DNA of 64,000 bases from Sulfuricurvum sp. GTDB lineage: Bacteria > Campylobacterota > Campylobacteria > Campylobacterales > Sulfurimonadaceae. Shown here one piece after another: positions 44,154 to 52,893 of the stretch. Below the pieces are notes generated by a model that did no database searches, was not told the origin of the DNA, and saw only the letters and a list, made by a program, of their open reading frames with translations. Numbering within the stretch: the stretch's first letter is position 1; each line of letters starts with the position of its first letter. The position numbers and the translations under genes are program-made. The stretch lies in NCBI GenBank assembly GCA_028718525.1, contig JAQULP010000007.1, forward strand, positions 1-64,000, written 5' to 3'.

Positions 44154-44342
44154 ATGAAAAGTTCGGAAATAATCAAAAAGATGTTGGCTGATGGTTGGAT
44201 ATTGGTTGCTGTGCGCGGAAGTCACCATCAGTTCAAACATCCGACCAAAACTGGTCGAGTCACCGTTCCCCATCCTAAAAAAGATTTGGGAATCGGGTTG
44301 GTACGGGCGATTATTAAACAAGCCGGACTCAAGGAGGAATAA
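44154..44342 (+). CDS. hicA: HicA-type mRNA interferase toxin
   Basis: HicA cuts RNA independently of ribosomes. The 62-residue protein has the dsRNA-binding-like fold: SSEIIKKMLADGWILVAVRGSHHQFKHP, with the catalytic histidine in GSHHQF, then GRVTVPHPKKDLGIGLVRAIIKQAGL. The ATG at 44154 is chosen; an upstream GTG (44130) lies within the promoter between -35 and -10. There is no ribosome-binding site before the ATG, in line with a leaderless start. hicB follows with its start directly after the hicA stop. Confidence 0.92.
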   Translation: MKSSEIIKKMLADGWILVAVRGSHHQFKHPTKTGRVTVPHPKKDLGIGLVRAIIKQAGLKEE

Positions 44343-44735
44343 ATGATGCGCTACCCTATCGCTATCGAAATCGGTAATGAAACAACAGCATTCGGGGTGA
44401 TTGTTCCTGATTTGGAGGGGTGTTTTTCGGCGGGAGATACTCTCGATGAAGCGATTGATAATGCCAAAGAGGCAATCACACTGTATATTGACGGACTGCT
44501 CGATGATAATGAAAAGGTTCCTGCTCCGTCACCGATCAGCAAATACAGCTCATTAGCAGAGTATGCAGGATATATTTGGGCGATTGTCGAGATTGATCCC
44601 ACAATATTGGATGATAAAGCCGAGAGAGTTAATATTACTCTTCCGCGTCGTGTATTGGCGAGACTTGATGCTAGAGCGAAAGAAGCGGGAGAGACGCGGA
44701 GTGGATATATCGCACGTCTAAGTATCGGGGCGTAA
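44343..44735 (+). CDS. hicB: HicB-type antitoxin
   Basis: HicB blocks HicA and represses the operon. The N-terminal part (MRYPIAIEIG, then FGVIVPDLEGCFSAGDTLDEAIDNAKEAITLYIDGLL) is the HicB RNase-H-like fold. The C terminus (VNITLPRRVLARLDARAKEAGETRSGYIARL) is a ribbon-helix-helix DNA-binding domain. 130 residues. AAGGAGG stands just before the double ATG, so the antitoxin has a far better translation signal than the toxin. It is convergent with sppA. Confidence 0.93.
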   Translation: MMRYPIAIEIGNETTAFGVIVPDLEGCFSAGDTLDEAIDNAKEAITLYIDGLLDDNEKVPAPSPISKYSSLAEYAGYIWAIVEIDPTILDDKAERVNITLPRRVLARLDARAKEAGETRSGYIARLSIGA

Positions 44736-44739
44736 ATCG

Positions 44740-45612
44740 TTATTTCAATGTAACCGGCGGAAAATAGATATGGGCAAGGGTCGCCCCTTCTGCGGCAAAC
44801 CGTTTGAAAAATTTATCCATCGGGTCTTCTTTATTCCATTCCGGGTCCGTTACTTTACTGAGTACTTCAACACGTTTTTTGGCATCAAATTCAACCCCGA
44901 TAGAATCGACTAGCCCCACTTTTTTTGCCTGTTCTGCGGTGAAGATGTGGGCATCGGCATAGTCAGAACTTTGAGTCGGGTCGAGTTTGCGCGCCTGTGC
45001 AACATCATGCACGAAGAGATCATAGGTTCCGTGGATCACTTTATCCAGTTCTGCACGTTCAACGGCACTCCAAGGGCGATCGAACGTCCCTACCTGCTTG
45101 TAGGTTCCGGCATGGACGACCTGCGTCTTGACACCCACTTTTTTCATCAATTCAGAGAGGTCGGCCCCTTCCATGATGACGCCGATGGAACCGATCATAC
45201 TGCCGGGATTGGCAACGATTTCATTTCCCCATATGGCAGAGTAATATCCGCCGCTGGCCATGATCCCTGCGGCATAAACGACGGTTGGTTTGGATTGGGC
45301 AAGGCGTTTGATCGCATAGGCTATTTCAACGGAGGGGGCAACGGCACCTCCGGGAGAATCGATACTGAACAATACCCCTTTTACATCGGTGTTTTCACGG
45401 GCTTCATCGATCTGTTCTACAATGGATGTTGCGTCTAAAATTGGACCGGTCAACGTGATCTTTTGGAGATTATATTGGGTTATCCCCTCATCGCCTGAGG
45501 GTAAAATGAGCCATAAGACCAAGAGGACAAGTACCGTCGCTTTAAAATGGGTTTGGATAAATTTTAGTCCGATGACGAGACACGAACCGATTTTCCTAAT
45601 CATTGACATCAT
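44740..45612 (-). CDS. sppA: Signal peptide peptidase SppA (S49)
   Basis: SppA degrades cleaved signal peptides in the inner membrane. One N-terminal membrane segment (about 20-37) is followed by a single S49 domain: SIDSPGGAVAPS, then AAGIMASGGYYSA with the nucleophile S120, and HAGTYKQVGTFDRPWS with the general base K172. The 290-residue form is the short bacterial type. It overlaps the upstream hydrolase gene by four bases. The pair resembles Cj0067-Cj0068 of Campylobacter as I recall. Confidence 0.93.
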   Translation of the reverse strand: MMSMIRKIGSCLVIGLKFIQTHFKATVLVLLVLWLILPSGDEGITQYNLQKITLTGPILDATSIVEQIDEARENTDVKGVLFSIDSPGGAVAPSVEIAYAIKRLAQSKPTVVYAAGIMASGGYYSAIWGNEIVANPGSMIGSIGVIMEGADLSELMKKVGVKTQVVHAGTYKQVGTFDRPWSAVERAELDKVIHGTYDLFVHDVAQARKLDPTQSSDYADAHIFTAEQAKKVGLVDSIGVEFDAKKRVEVLSKVTDPEWNKEDPMDKFFKRFAAEGATLAHIYFPPVTLK

Positions 45613-46820
45613 ACTTTTTTTACTCCTTGAACATAAACCGATTCTATCGTGCGCGGTTGGGTAATCAAATGGATCGGCAGCTGATCATTGATGGGATAAT
45701 CAATACGCACTACGAGCAGATCGGCATCGTAAGTCGGTGCGATTGTACCACAATTGAGCCGCAACGCTGTAGCGGCATCGGAGGTGACGCTTTTCCACAT
45801 GGCTGTTGCTAATGAGGCAAGATCATCACTGTGGTGGATAAAGAGGGAGGCTTTCATCTCTTCAAACAAGTCCAACGTGTAATTCGAACTTAATCCGTCG
45901 GTTCCGCAGAGCCATGGGATTGAATAGGCATTGAGACGATCCAAATTGAGTGACCCGTTTCCAAGCAAACGGTTGGAGACCGGGCAGTGGATAATGGAGT
46001 GGTTCCCCTCTTTAATGGCGGCAAGTTCGTTATCGTTTGCCTGAACCGCATGGGTAAAGAGGGTAGGAACATCACGAAAATAGCTTAAAAACTCCTCTGC
46101 CGTATTAGCCGCCTTCGACTGCTTGAGGAAATTCTGGAAAAAGCTTTGGAACGGTCCGATGTTGCTGTCGAGCCATTCACGTTCGGCCAGACTCTCCATA
46201 AAATGAGCCGTAACCCGTAATCCATGTTTATACGCGTGTTTGAGCGCTTTTTGGATCAAGATACGATGGACGGAATAGGGAGAATGGATCGCAACGGATG
46301 GATAAAAACCGTCTCGCTGCCGTTCTTGGGAAGCAAACAGGCGTTCTTGGAAATTAGCGTAGAGTGCATCGGCCATGGCGGGATCGGAGCCGATCAGTTC
46401 GTTGAAATAAACTACTTTTTGAGGGGCTTTGAAACAGGGCTCCAAATCAAAGCCGTACGAACTGACGGCACCGAATGCGGTGATACCGTTGGCAAGCATC
46501 ATTTCGATAGCACGTGTGGTACACGCATCGTCGCATTCGTTGATCAGTTCATCACGCGATGCGATGACACTTGATAGCCACGGCATAAATTCACCGTACG
46601 TTAAGGTGGAACGGTTAGCGCTGAATTCCAAATGGACATGCGGATTGATGAGTCCGGGAAGGAGTACGGACCCTTTTCCCAATTCTAAACACTGTTCTCC
46701 GTAGCGTGAGCGCAAATCACTATTCGACGCTACTTCTAGGAGTGTTTGATCAAACACGACACCGTGATCCCGCAGAAGCACTCCATCGGAAAAAATTGTG
46801 TCCGCTAAAAGTATCTGCAC
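45609..46820 (-). CDS. Aminofutalosine deaminase-family metal-dependent hydrolase
   Basis: The amidohydrolase fold shows INPHVHLEFS (H61, H63), HSPYSVH, the HFMESLAEREW segment, HCPVSNRLLGNG and CGTDGLSSN near the C terminus. In Helicobacter and Campylobacter this group deaminates 6-amino-6-deoxyfutalosine in the menaquinone pathway. At 403 residues it is normal. The ubiE/menG gene in this window fits that pathway. The match is to the family; other deaminated substrates are possible. Confidence 0.82.
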   Translation of the reverse strand: MQILLADTIFSDGVLLRDHGVVFDQTLLEVASNSDLRSRYGEQCLELGKGSVLLPGLINPHVHLEFSANRSTLTYGEFMPWLSSVIASRDELINECDDACTTRAIEMMLANGITAFGAVSSYGFDLEPCFKAPQKVVYFNELIGSDPAMADALYANFQERLFASQERQRDGFYPSVAIHSPYSVHRILIQKALKHAYKHGLRVTAHFMESLAEREWLDSNIGPFQSFFQNFLKQSKAANTAEEFLSYFRDVPTLFTHAVQANDNELAAIKEGNHSIIHCPVSNRLLGNGSLNLDRLNAYSIPWLCGTDGLSSNYTLDLFEEMKASLFIHHSDDLASLATAMWKSVTSDAATALRLNCGTIAPTYDADLLVVRIDYPINDQLPIHLITQPRTIESVYVQGVKKV

Positions 46821-46886
46821 GTCAAACCTTTGGTTAAGAAATTTTTACTTTAAAAGTATAGCAGAACGAAATTAATGATAATTTGC

Positions 46887-46892
46887 TATAAT
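46887..46892 (+). promoter_or_regulatory. Extended -10 of the CheY/CheC/GGDEF operon
   Basis: TATAAT preceded by TGC is an extended -10; transcription would begin near 46899 and the leader would be about 28 bases with AAAGGGG before the GTG start. The 106-base gap has nothing else apparent apart from A/T runs. Confidence 0.55.
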
Positions 46893-46926
46893 AAGCGTAA
46901 TTTAAAAAAACCAACAAAGGGGACAC

Positions 46927-47286
46927 GTGAAAATCCTCGTCGTAGATGATTCCAAATTAGCTCGATTATCGTTAATCAAAACCCTTAAAGAATATGAACC
47001 TAATGCAGAGTTTTTCGAGGCCGAAAACGGTGCAATCGCGGTAGAACTATTTCAGAACGAGTCTCCTCGGGTTGTTTTTTTAGACTTGACAATGCCGGTG
47101 ATGGACGGGTATGAAGCATTGAAACGGATTATGCAGATCAATCCAAAAGCCCAAGTCGTCGTTGTTTCTGCGGACATTCAAACACAAGCGCAAGCGCAAG
47201 TATTGGAAATGGGAGCCAAATTGATGGTCCCCAAACCGATCAATAGCGAAAAGATGTTAAACGTTTTACAACAACTCGTATTTTAA
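46927..47286 (+). CDS. CheY-like single-domain response regulator
   Basis: A stand-alone receiver of 119 residues: D7/D8 acidic pocket in VVDDSK, phospho-acceptor D53 in VVFLDLTMPVMDG, S/T in VVVSADIQ and K in MVPKPIN. It begins with GTG. Next come a CheC-like phosphatase gene (10 bases) and a PAS-GGDEF gene. A role as the phosphorylated partner of that phosphatase is likely; whether it acts on the flagellar motor is not clear. Confidence 0.9.
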   Translation: MKILVVDDSKLARLSLIKTLKEYEPNAEFFEAENGAIAVELFQNESPRVVFLDLTMPVMDGYEALKRIMQINPKAQVVVVSADIQTQAQAQVLEMGAKLMVPKPINSEKMLNVLQQLVF

Positions 47287-47296
47287 AAGAGGGCAG

Positions 47297-47917
47297 ATGG
47301 AAAATAAACAGTTTTCAGGAGATCACTTAGATGTTCTTAAGGAGCTGGTAAATATTGCCGTCGGTAATGCAACAGCCAGTATCGCCGATCTCTTGCAGGC
47401 ATTCGGCCGAATGCATATTCCCCAAATTACGATAAGCGATATGGAAGGGCTTAACCGCCACATCAAAAATTCGATTCCGGAACAACAGCAGAATTACGTC
47501 ACCAAACAGCTTTTCGGAGGGGTATTTAGCGGGGAGTTTATTTTTGTCATCTCTGACTCTTCGGCGCTTAATCTGGGATACCATCTGTACGATGCCGACG
47601 AACCTCCCAGTGAAGGGGATATCCTGGATGCAGTTATTGAACTGACCAATATCCTGAGCGCAACCATTATCAGCCGTTTAACCGAAGAGCTTAATACCAA
47701 AGTCCAATTTTTTGTCCCTTCGACCGAAATCATTGCCGGAAACGACCTGATCAGTCCGGAAGATTTGCTGAATTACCATCAGATTATTATTATCAGCACG
47801 CAAATGGAATTTGAACATCAAAATATCAACGGACAGATCTTTATTTTGACCAAAGATGAGATGATTGAGAGTCTTAAAGCCCTTATCGATCAAAAACTTG
47901 AAGAGTTGTACTCCTGA
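47297..47917 (+). CDS. CheC/CheX-family phosphatase
   Basis: CheC proteins dephosphorylate CheY-P. Both catalytic E-x2-N motifs are present: LKELVNIAVGNA (about residue 15) and AVIELTNILSATI (about 115), with a central beta region between them. At 206 residues it is a complete CheC. It overlaps the GGDEF gene (TGATG). The triad CheY-CheC-GGDEF suggests a dedicated pathway that links a phosphorylation signal to c-di-GMP. Confidence 0.85.
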   Translation: MENKQFSGDHLDVLKELVNIAVGNATASIADLLQAFGRMHIPQITISDMEGLNRHIKNSIPEQQQNYVTKQLFGGVFSGEFIFVISDSSALNLGYHLYDADEPPSEGDILDAVIELTNILSATIISRLTEELNTKVQFFVPSTEIIAGNDLISPEDLLNYHQIIIISTQMEFEHQNINGQIFILTKDEMIESLKALIDQKLEELYS

Positions 47918-49203
47918 TGCCCACTATACCTTACCCTAATATACTTCTGGATGCCCTGGAGATTGGTGTCATCATTATAGATGACCAATTTAAAGTACGC
48001 TACTGGAACAAATGGCTGGAGATCAATACCGGAATTGAGCCCGCAAAGATTGTGGGGGAGAATCTTCAAACCTTCTATCCACAAATCGATTATAAAGTTT
48101 TCTCCCGTAAAATCCGGACGACGCTACGACTGCATTCACCTACGTTTTACGATGCATCGCTTCAAAACCGTTTTCTTGAAATCCCCCGTACGAAAATTAC
48201 GACGTCGCTTTTGACCACAATGCAGCTTCAGGTGACGATTGCCCCTTATATTCCCGAGCAGTCGATGGTTATGGTCTCTATTTATGATATCAGCGACTTG
48301 CATGAATTGAAGTTGAATTTGCAGCATCAGATGCAAACGATTGCGAAATTGAATGATGAACTGTATCGTGAAAAAGCGATTATCGACTCCAACCTTTTGA
48401 TTGCAAAAATTGATAGCGATTGTTGTGTATTGGAAGTCACTCAAGCGTTTGTAACCTTTTTCGGATATAAAAGAGAGAGTTTGCTTGGACGCCCTTTGAG
48501 TTATGTTTTTGGAGAAGGATCGATTGATTTCGATTCTAAGCATATGCGTGATGTGATCGCCTCACAACAGCGATGGTCGGGAGAGGTTAAAGCCTTTTTG
48601 GAGAACGGGGACGGGATTTGGCTGGATGCCGTTGTTAATCCGATCACAGATGATAATCATGAGATTCGGAGCTATACCGTTATTTTTCACGACATCAGCG
48701 ATAAAAAACGGATTGAACTCCTTTCGATTACCGATCCGCTTACCAAACTGTTTAACCGTCGCAAATTTGATGAAGTGTTTGAACAGATGATAATGCGGCA
48801 GCATTGGAATAAGGATGCCTCATTTAGTTTGATCATGATCGATATCGACCATTTTAAACGGTTGAATGATACATACGGGCATCAAGTGGGCGATAAAGTA
48901 TTGATGGAAACCGCTCAGGTCCTGACCCAAACGGTGCGTACCGGAGATGTTCTCGCACGATGGGGAGGGGAAGAATTTGCCTGTTTGCTCCCGGATGTCA
49001 ATGTGGAAAAAGCGCTTCACGTCGCACAAAAACTGCGCAGTGCGATTGAGATGCTTGATATCCCTGAAGCGGGGGTCATTACGGCATCATTAGGGGTGAG
49101 CCTTTATAAAATCGGTGATACGGAAGAGAGCTTGATACAGCGGGCCGATACAGCCCTTTACCGGGCGAAAGAAAACGGCAGAAACCGTGTTGAATCGTAT
49201 TAA
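47917..49203 (+). CDS. Diguanylate cyclase with two PAS domains
   Basis: No membrane segment is visible, so it is cytoplasmic. PAS-like regions occupy about 5-130 (LEIGVIIIDDQFKVRYWN) and 140-265 (YKRESLLGRPLSYVFGEGS). The GGDEF domain holds GGEEF near residue 350 and an inhibitory RTGD five residues earlier, so it should be active and product-regulated. 428 residues. It ends the CheY-CheC unit. Confidence 0.92.
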   Translation: MPTIPYPNILLDALEIGVIIIDDQFKVRYWNKWLEINTGIEPAKIVGENLQTFYPQIDYKVFSRKIRTTLRLHSPTFYDASLQNRFLEIPRTKITTSLLTTMQLQVTIAPYIPEQSMVMVSIYDISDLHELKLNLQHQMQTIAKLNDELYREKAIIDSNLLIAKIDSDCCVLEVTQAFVTFFGYKRESLLGRPLSYVFGEGSIDFDSKHMRDVIASQQRWSGEVKAFLENGDGIWLDAVVNPITDDNHEIRSYTVIFHDISDKKRIELLSITDPLTKLFNRRKFDEVFEQMIMRQHWNKDASFSLIMIDIDHFKRLNDTYGHQVGDKVLMETAQVLTQTVRTGDVLARWGGEEFACLLPDVNVEKALHVAQKLRSAIEMLDIPEAGVITASLGVSLYKIGDTEESLIQRADTALYRAKENGRNRVESY

Positions 49204-49224
49204 TCGGAAGACAATTTAGTTCCT

Positions 49225-49247
49225 TATAATATAGAACCCCTTATAAT
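49225..49247 (+). promoter_or_regulatory. Two tandem -10 elements upstream of aroQ
   Basis: TATAAT occurs at 49225-49230 and again at 49242-49247 within a repeated CTTATAAT motif. The second gives a leader of about 26 bases before the aroQ ATG at 49280. Two start sites are likely for the aroQ-folK-flhF series. Confidence 0.5.
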
Positions 49248-49279
49248 CTATCCTTAAAACAGAAATCAAGGTTTAATCA

Positions 49280-49765
49280 ATGAAAATAGTCGTTATTCAA
49301 GGGCCGAATCTCAATATGCTAGGGGTTCGGGAGCAGCAAGTATACGGACCGATGCGTTTAGAACAGATTCATGCACAGATGAAAGAAGTCGCTACGCAAA
49401 ACGGAGTTGAGATTGAGTTTTATCAAAGTAATTTGGAGGGGGAAATCGTTGACCGTATTCAGGAATGTTACGGGGATGCAGACGGTATTATTATCAATCC
49501 GGCAGCTTATACCCATACGTCGATTGCCATTCGTGATGCGATCACTGCCGTAAATCTTCCGACGATCGAAGTTCATATCAGCAATATCTACCGCCGTGAA
49601 GAGTTTCGTCAAAAAAGTATGACCGCACCGGCATGTACTTCATCGGTTATCGGTTTCGGCCCTTTCGGCTATCATTTGGCCATGGTAGGGATGATGCAGA
49701 TTTTGAGTGAAATCAATGCAATGCGTCAGGCTCATGCACAGCAAGAAGGTGCTCAAGAGGCCTAA
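49280..49765 (+). CDS. aroQ: Type II 3-dehydroquinate dehydratase
   Basis: AroQ removes water from 3-dehydroquinate in the shikimate pathway. The 161-residue protein has [18 protein letters not shown] (active-site tyrosine), [46 protein letters not shown] and the late [13 protein letters not shown]. It begins the conserved block aroQ-folK-flhF-flhG-(small gene)-fliA-fliM-fliY that I recall from Campylobacter jejuni. Confidence 0.96.
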   Translation: MKIVVIQGPNLNMLGVREQQVYGPMRLEQIHAQMKEVATQNGVEIEFYQSNLEGEIVDRIQECYGDADGIIINPAAYTHTSIAIRDAITAVNLPTIEVHISNIYRREEFRQKSMTAPACTSSVIGFGPFGYHLAMVGMMQILSEINAMRQAHAQQEGAQEA

Positions 49766-49770
49766 GCATA

Positions 49771-50343
49771 ATGCCGCTTACGCGTATCCTTGATAACCGT
49801 CATAGTATCTGTTATGACCGAAATTTCCCCGTTACGCTTCACAAGGCTCCCGGTTATCGCTACCGTGTTCTTCTGGGGGTAGGGGGGAATATCGGCGACA
49901 CGCGCCGCAGAATGAACCATCTATGGGTTTATCTGGGGAGATCGCCGCAGCTTTGTAAAATCCGAAGCGGTGTGATCCTTCGTAATCCCCCCTTTGGATA
50001 TACAGAGCAGAACGATTTTGACAATACGGTTATCGAAATCGGAACCTCATTGGAACCGAAAGCCTTGTTGAGGCTGATTTGGCGACTTGAGAAACGTTTT
50101 GGGCGTCGTCGCAGTTTTGCGAATGCGCCGAGGACGTTAGACCTTGATATCCTTTTTTTCGATGATCGTAAGATCCAGAACAGGGAGTTGAGTGTTCCCC
50201 ATCCGTATTGGCACGAACGTCCAAGTGTGTTGATCCCTTTGGCAAGTATAGGGGAAAAACGTTTTAAGAAAATCAAGGGAGTACGGGAACACCATTACGG
50301 TCGTTCTTGTGTTAACCTGACTAATCGGTCTTTATTCCGGTAG
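49771..50343 (+). CDS. folK: HPPK, 6-hydroxymethyl-dihydropterin pyrophosphokinase
   Basis: FolK pyrophosphorylates the product of FolB in folate synthesis. It has LLGVGGNIGDTRRRM (replacing GSN by GGN), RNPPFGYTEQNDFDNTVIEIGT, FGRRRSFANAPRTLDLDILFFDD and SVPHPYWHERPSVLIPL. The N-terminal extension of about 30 residues before the first strand is longer than usual. 190 residues. It sits between aroQ and flhF, reflecting block order and not function. Confidence 0.9.
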   Translation: MPLTRILDNRHSICYDRNFPVTLHKAPGYRYRVLLGVGGNIGDTRRRMNHLWVYLGRSPQLCKIRSGVILRNPPFGYTEQNDFDNTVIEIGTSLEPKALLRLIWRLEKRFGRRRSFANAPRTLDLDILFFDDRKIQNRELSVPHPYWHERPSVLIPLASIGEKRFKKIKGVREHHYGRSCVNLTNRSLFR

Positions 50344-50361
50344 TGTTTTAATGGAGATAGC

Positions 50362-51624
50362 ATGAAAATCTTGACATTTAGCGGTGCCACCCCAGCTGAA
50401 GCGCTTAAAAAAGCACAGTTGGAAGTTGGCGAAGAGGCAATGTTGATTGAGACACGCGAAGTACAAAAAAAATCACTCGGGAAAAGCGCCTTATATGAAA
50501 TCGTCGTAGGGGTTGAAGAGAATACGCTCCCCAAAGCGAAGCCGAAAATTGATGAACCCTTGATGAAACAGCGCCCGCTAGCCCAAAAAAGCAGTGACGT
50601 GCTTTATAATATTTCCGAAGCGGCAAAGCAGATCTCAAAAATTGCCGAAGTGACCGAAGAGGATCGCCCTTCACGTCAGATCCCCCCTCAAGAGAATGAA
50701 GATATCAAACGGATCAAAGAGGAGATTGAGAAACTCGGAGACAAGGTGAAATTGATCCAAAACATGTTTTGGAGCGAAAAATCCCCAAAAAACGGTACGG
50801 TTATCCCTCCGGAGTTTGCAGAAATCTATCGGCTTGCCCTTCAAAGCGGTATGGACCAAACGCATCTTGATGAGATTATGCAGCTTACGTTAGAGCATAT
50901 GCCCTCAAAAATGCGTGAAAGTTCGGCAACGGTCAAGCGCTATTTTCAAGTTCTGATGCGGAAGATGATTCCGGTTCGTCTTGAAACCCCACCAAAAAAC
51001 GGTGCAAAAAAGGTCATTATGCTCGTGGGGCCTACCGGAGTCGGGAAAACAACATCGATTGCGAAACTTGCTGCCCGATTCTCCTATCTGTTGGACAAAA
51101 AATACAAAGTCGGGCTTGTCGTGCTCGATACCTATCGGATCGGAGCGGTAGAGCAGCTGATGCAGTATGCCCGGATGATGAAATTGGGGATTGAAACGGT
51201 TGTCGATCCACCTGAGTTTTCCAATGCGCTAAATGCATTGCGATACAGTGATTATATCTTGATTGATACGATGGGATCATCCCCTTACGACAAGGGTAAA
51301 ATTGAGAAAATTTACGAATGTCTCCGAAATAACAGCACAGATTACAGTGTTGACGTGGTATTGGTAATGCCGAGTTCGATTAAATATGATGACCTTAAAG
51401 CGACCTATGAGAATTTTGCACCGCTTGGAATCGATACGATGATGTTTACCAAACTCGATGAGACACGGGGTTTCGGAAATATTTTTTCCCTTGTCTATGA
51501 AACGAAAGTCCCAATCAGCTATTTTTCGGTTGGGCAGGAAGTTCCGGAAGATTTAGTGGTGGCTACCTCTGATTTTTTAGTCGAATGTTTAATGAACGGA
51601 TTTGCAAAAGGTGAGAGTGCATGA
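50362..51624 (+). CDS. flhF: Flagellar biosynthesis GTPase FlhF
   Basis: FlhF is the SRP-type GTPase that sets flagellar number and pole. The N-terminal part (about 1-140) is the variable B domain; the NG part has MLVGPTGVGKTTSIAKLAARF near residue 222, LDTYRIGAVEQL, IDTMGSSPYD, and FTKLDETRGFGNIFSL. At 420 residues it is complete. It overlaps flhG by four bases. Confidence 0.96.
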   Translation: MKILTFSGATPAEALKKAQLEVGEEAMLIETREVQKKSLGKSALYEIVVGVEENTLPKAKPKIDEPLMKQRPLAQKSSDVLYNISEAAKQISKIAEVTEEDRPSRQIPPQENEDIKRIKEEIEKLGDKVKLIQNMFWSEKSPKNGTVIPPEFAEIYRLALQSGMDQTHLDEIMQLTLEHMPSKMRESSATVKRYFQVLMRKMIPVRLETPPKNGAKKVIMLVGPTGVGKTTSIAKLAARFSYLLDKKYKVGLVVLDTYRIGAVEQLMQYARMMKLGIETVVDPPEFSNALNALRYSDYILIDTMGSSPYDKGKIEKIYECLRNNSTDYSVDVVLVMPSSIKYDDLKATYENFAPLGIDTMMFTKLDETRGFGNIFSLVYETKVPISYFSVGQEVPEDLVVATSDFLVECLMNGFAKGESA

Positions 51625-52493
51625 ACCATCAAGCCTCAAAGCTCGAAGCGCTCGTCAATCAGAACCGTGTAAATACGGCAAAAAAGACCCGTTTTATCGC
51701 CATTACCAGTGGCAAGGGGGGAGTCGGAAAAAGTACGATTAGTTCCAATATGGCGTATCTGATGGCAAAATACGGCCTTAAAGTAGGAATATTCGATGCG
51801 GATATCGGGCTCGCCAATCTCGATGTCATGTTTAACGTCAAGATCCAAAAAAACATTCTGCATGTTCTCAAAGGGGAAGCCCGCGTTGAGGATATTCTGG
51901 TCCCGATTGAAAAAAATCTCGTTCTCATCCCGGGCGAAAGCGGAGAAGAAATATTCAAATACGCATCCGGAGGATTGTTTGAACGCTTTATGGACCAAGC
52001 CGGTGTTTTGGATGATCTGGATGTGATGATTATCGATACGGGTGCCGGAATCGGGGAACATATTCAGCTTTTTTTACGGGCTTGCGACGATGTGATTGTG
52101 GTTACCGTACCTGATCCAGCCGCGATTACCGATGCTTATGCTACAATCAAGGTGACGGCACGTCTGCGTAATGAAATAAACGTCATTATGAATCAGGTAC
52201 GTTCTCCCAAAGAGGCGGAAGGGTTATTTGAAAAAATCCATAAAGTTGCTCAGGCCAATATAGGCCCTTCTTTGCAGTTGAATTATCTCGGACAGATATC
52301 AAGTGACAGTAAAATAACGGCCAGTGTCAAGAAAAGGGCCCTGTTTTCGAGAGATTATCCGAGTTCAACGCCGACGGTTGAATTAGAGCAAATTGTTAAG
52401 CGTATATCAAAAAAACTGGAACGAAACGTGCTCGTGAATCCCAAAGAGAGCGGGCTCGGCGGATTATTCAAACGCTTAATGGAGCATTTTTAG
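51621..52493 (+). CDS. flhG: MinD-like flagellar ATPase FlhG
   Basis: FlhG counteracts FlhF to limit flagellar number. It is a ParA/MinD ATPase with TSGKGGVGKSTISSNMAYL (Walker A, residues 31-39), FDADIGLANLDVMFN (Walker A' aspartate), IDTGAGIGEHI and the C-terminal amphipathic helix expected for membrane binding (GLFKRLMEHF). 290 residues. It overlaps flhF by four bases. Confidence 0.96.
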   Translation: MNHQASKLEALVNQNRVNTAKKTRFIAITSGKGGVGKSTISSNMAYLMAKYGLKVGIFDADIGLANLDVMFNVKIQKNILHVLKGEARVEDILVPIEKNLVLIPGESGEEIFKYASGGLFERFMDQAGVLDDLDVMIIDTGAGIGEHIQLFLRACDDVIVVTVPDPAAITDAYATIKVTARLRNEINVIMNQVRSPKEAEGLFEKIHKVAQANIGPSLQLNYLGQISSDSKITASVKKRALFSRDYPSSTPTVELEQIVKRISKKLERNVLVNPKESGLGGLFKRLMEHF

Positions 52494-52560
52494 GTTTTGC
52501 TTATGAACGGGGCAAAAGTTGCTTTTGATGGAAACATACCGAAATGAAGGATAAACTTAT

Positions 52561-52893
52561 ATGCAAGGGTCGAATTTTGTCTCTTTTTTAACAGTACAGG
52601 GTTTTTTTATCGGTATTGTTTTTGGGATATTGCAATCGGATTCTGCAGAGAGTTTTTTAGGTTTGGTCATTCTCATTACCGTATTTTTTTATATGTTTGC
52701 CCATATATGCGTCGGATTTTTCTTTCAGACGCTTGGGGTTAAAGCGCAGCCGTTTCCAAAAGTTTCGCATGAACGGAATCTCGATATGTTCGTCCGCGAA
52801 ATTAATAAACGCGAAAGTTTTATCGATGCTTTTTATGCGCATAAATCGGAATTGCTCGATTCGAATTCCAAAAACGGGCGGGAACACAAATGA
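52561..52893 (+). CDS. Small inner membrane protein between flhG and fliA
   Basis: I do not know a function. The 110-residue protein has two hydrophobic segments (about 7-25 and 34-58) and a charged C-terminal tail (about 66-110). AAGGA stands before the ATG; the stop overlaps the fliA ATG by four bases. I recall a small membrane protein gene (Cj0062c) in the same place between flhG and fliA in Campylobacter, so it may be a conserved flagellar-linked gene. The 67 bases before it hold nothing named. Confidence 0.7.
   Translation: MQGSNFVSFLTVQGFFIGIVFGILQSDSAESFLGLVILITVFFYMFAHICVGFFFQTLGVKAQPFPKVSHERNLDMFVREINKRESFIDAFYAHKSELLDSNSKNGREHK

Larger units (their letters stand above)
41628..44735. 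other. AT-rich accessory island between xseA and sppA
   Basis: The DNA from just after xseA to hicB interrupts housekeeping genes. Hand counts give 17 of 60 G/C at 41701-41760 and 13 of 60 at 42061-42120, against 26 of 60 at 40681-40740 in xseA. The AT-rich part carries the cold-shock/nuclease gene and the small membrane protein gene; the hicAB part is nearer the window's base composition. No integrase, transposase or tRNA is present. The bounding repeats are described separately. Confidence 0.75.
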
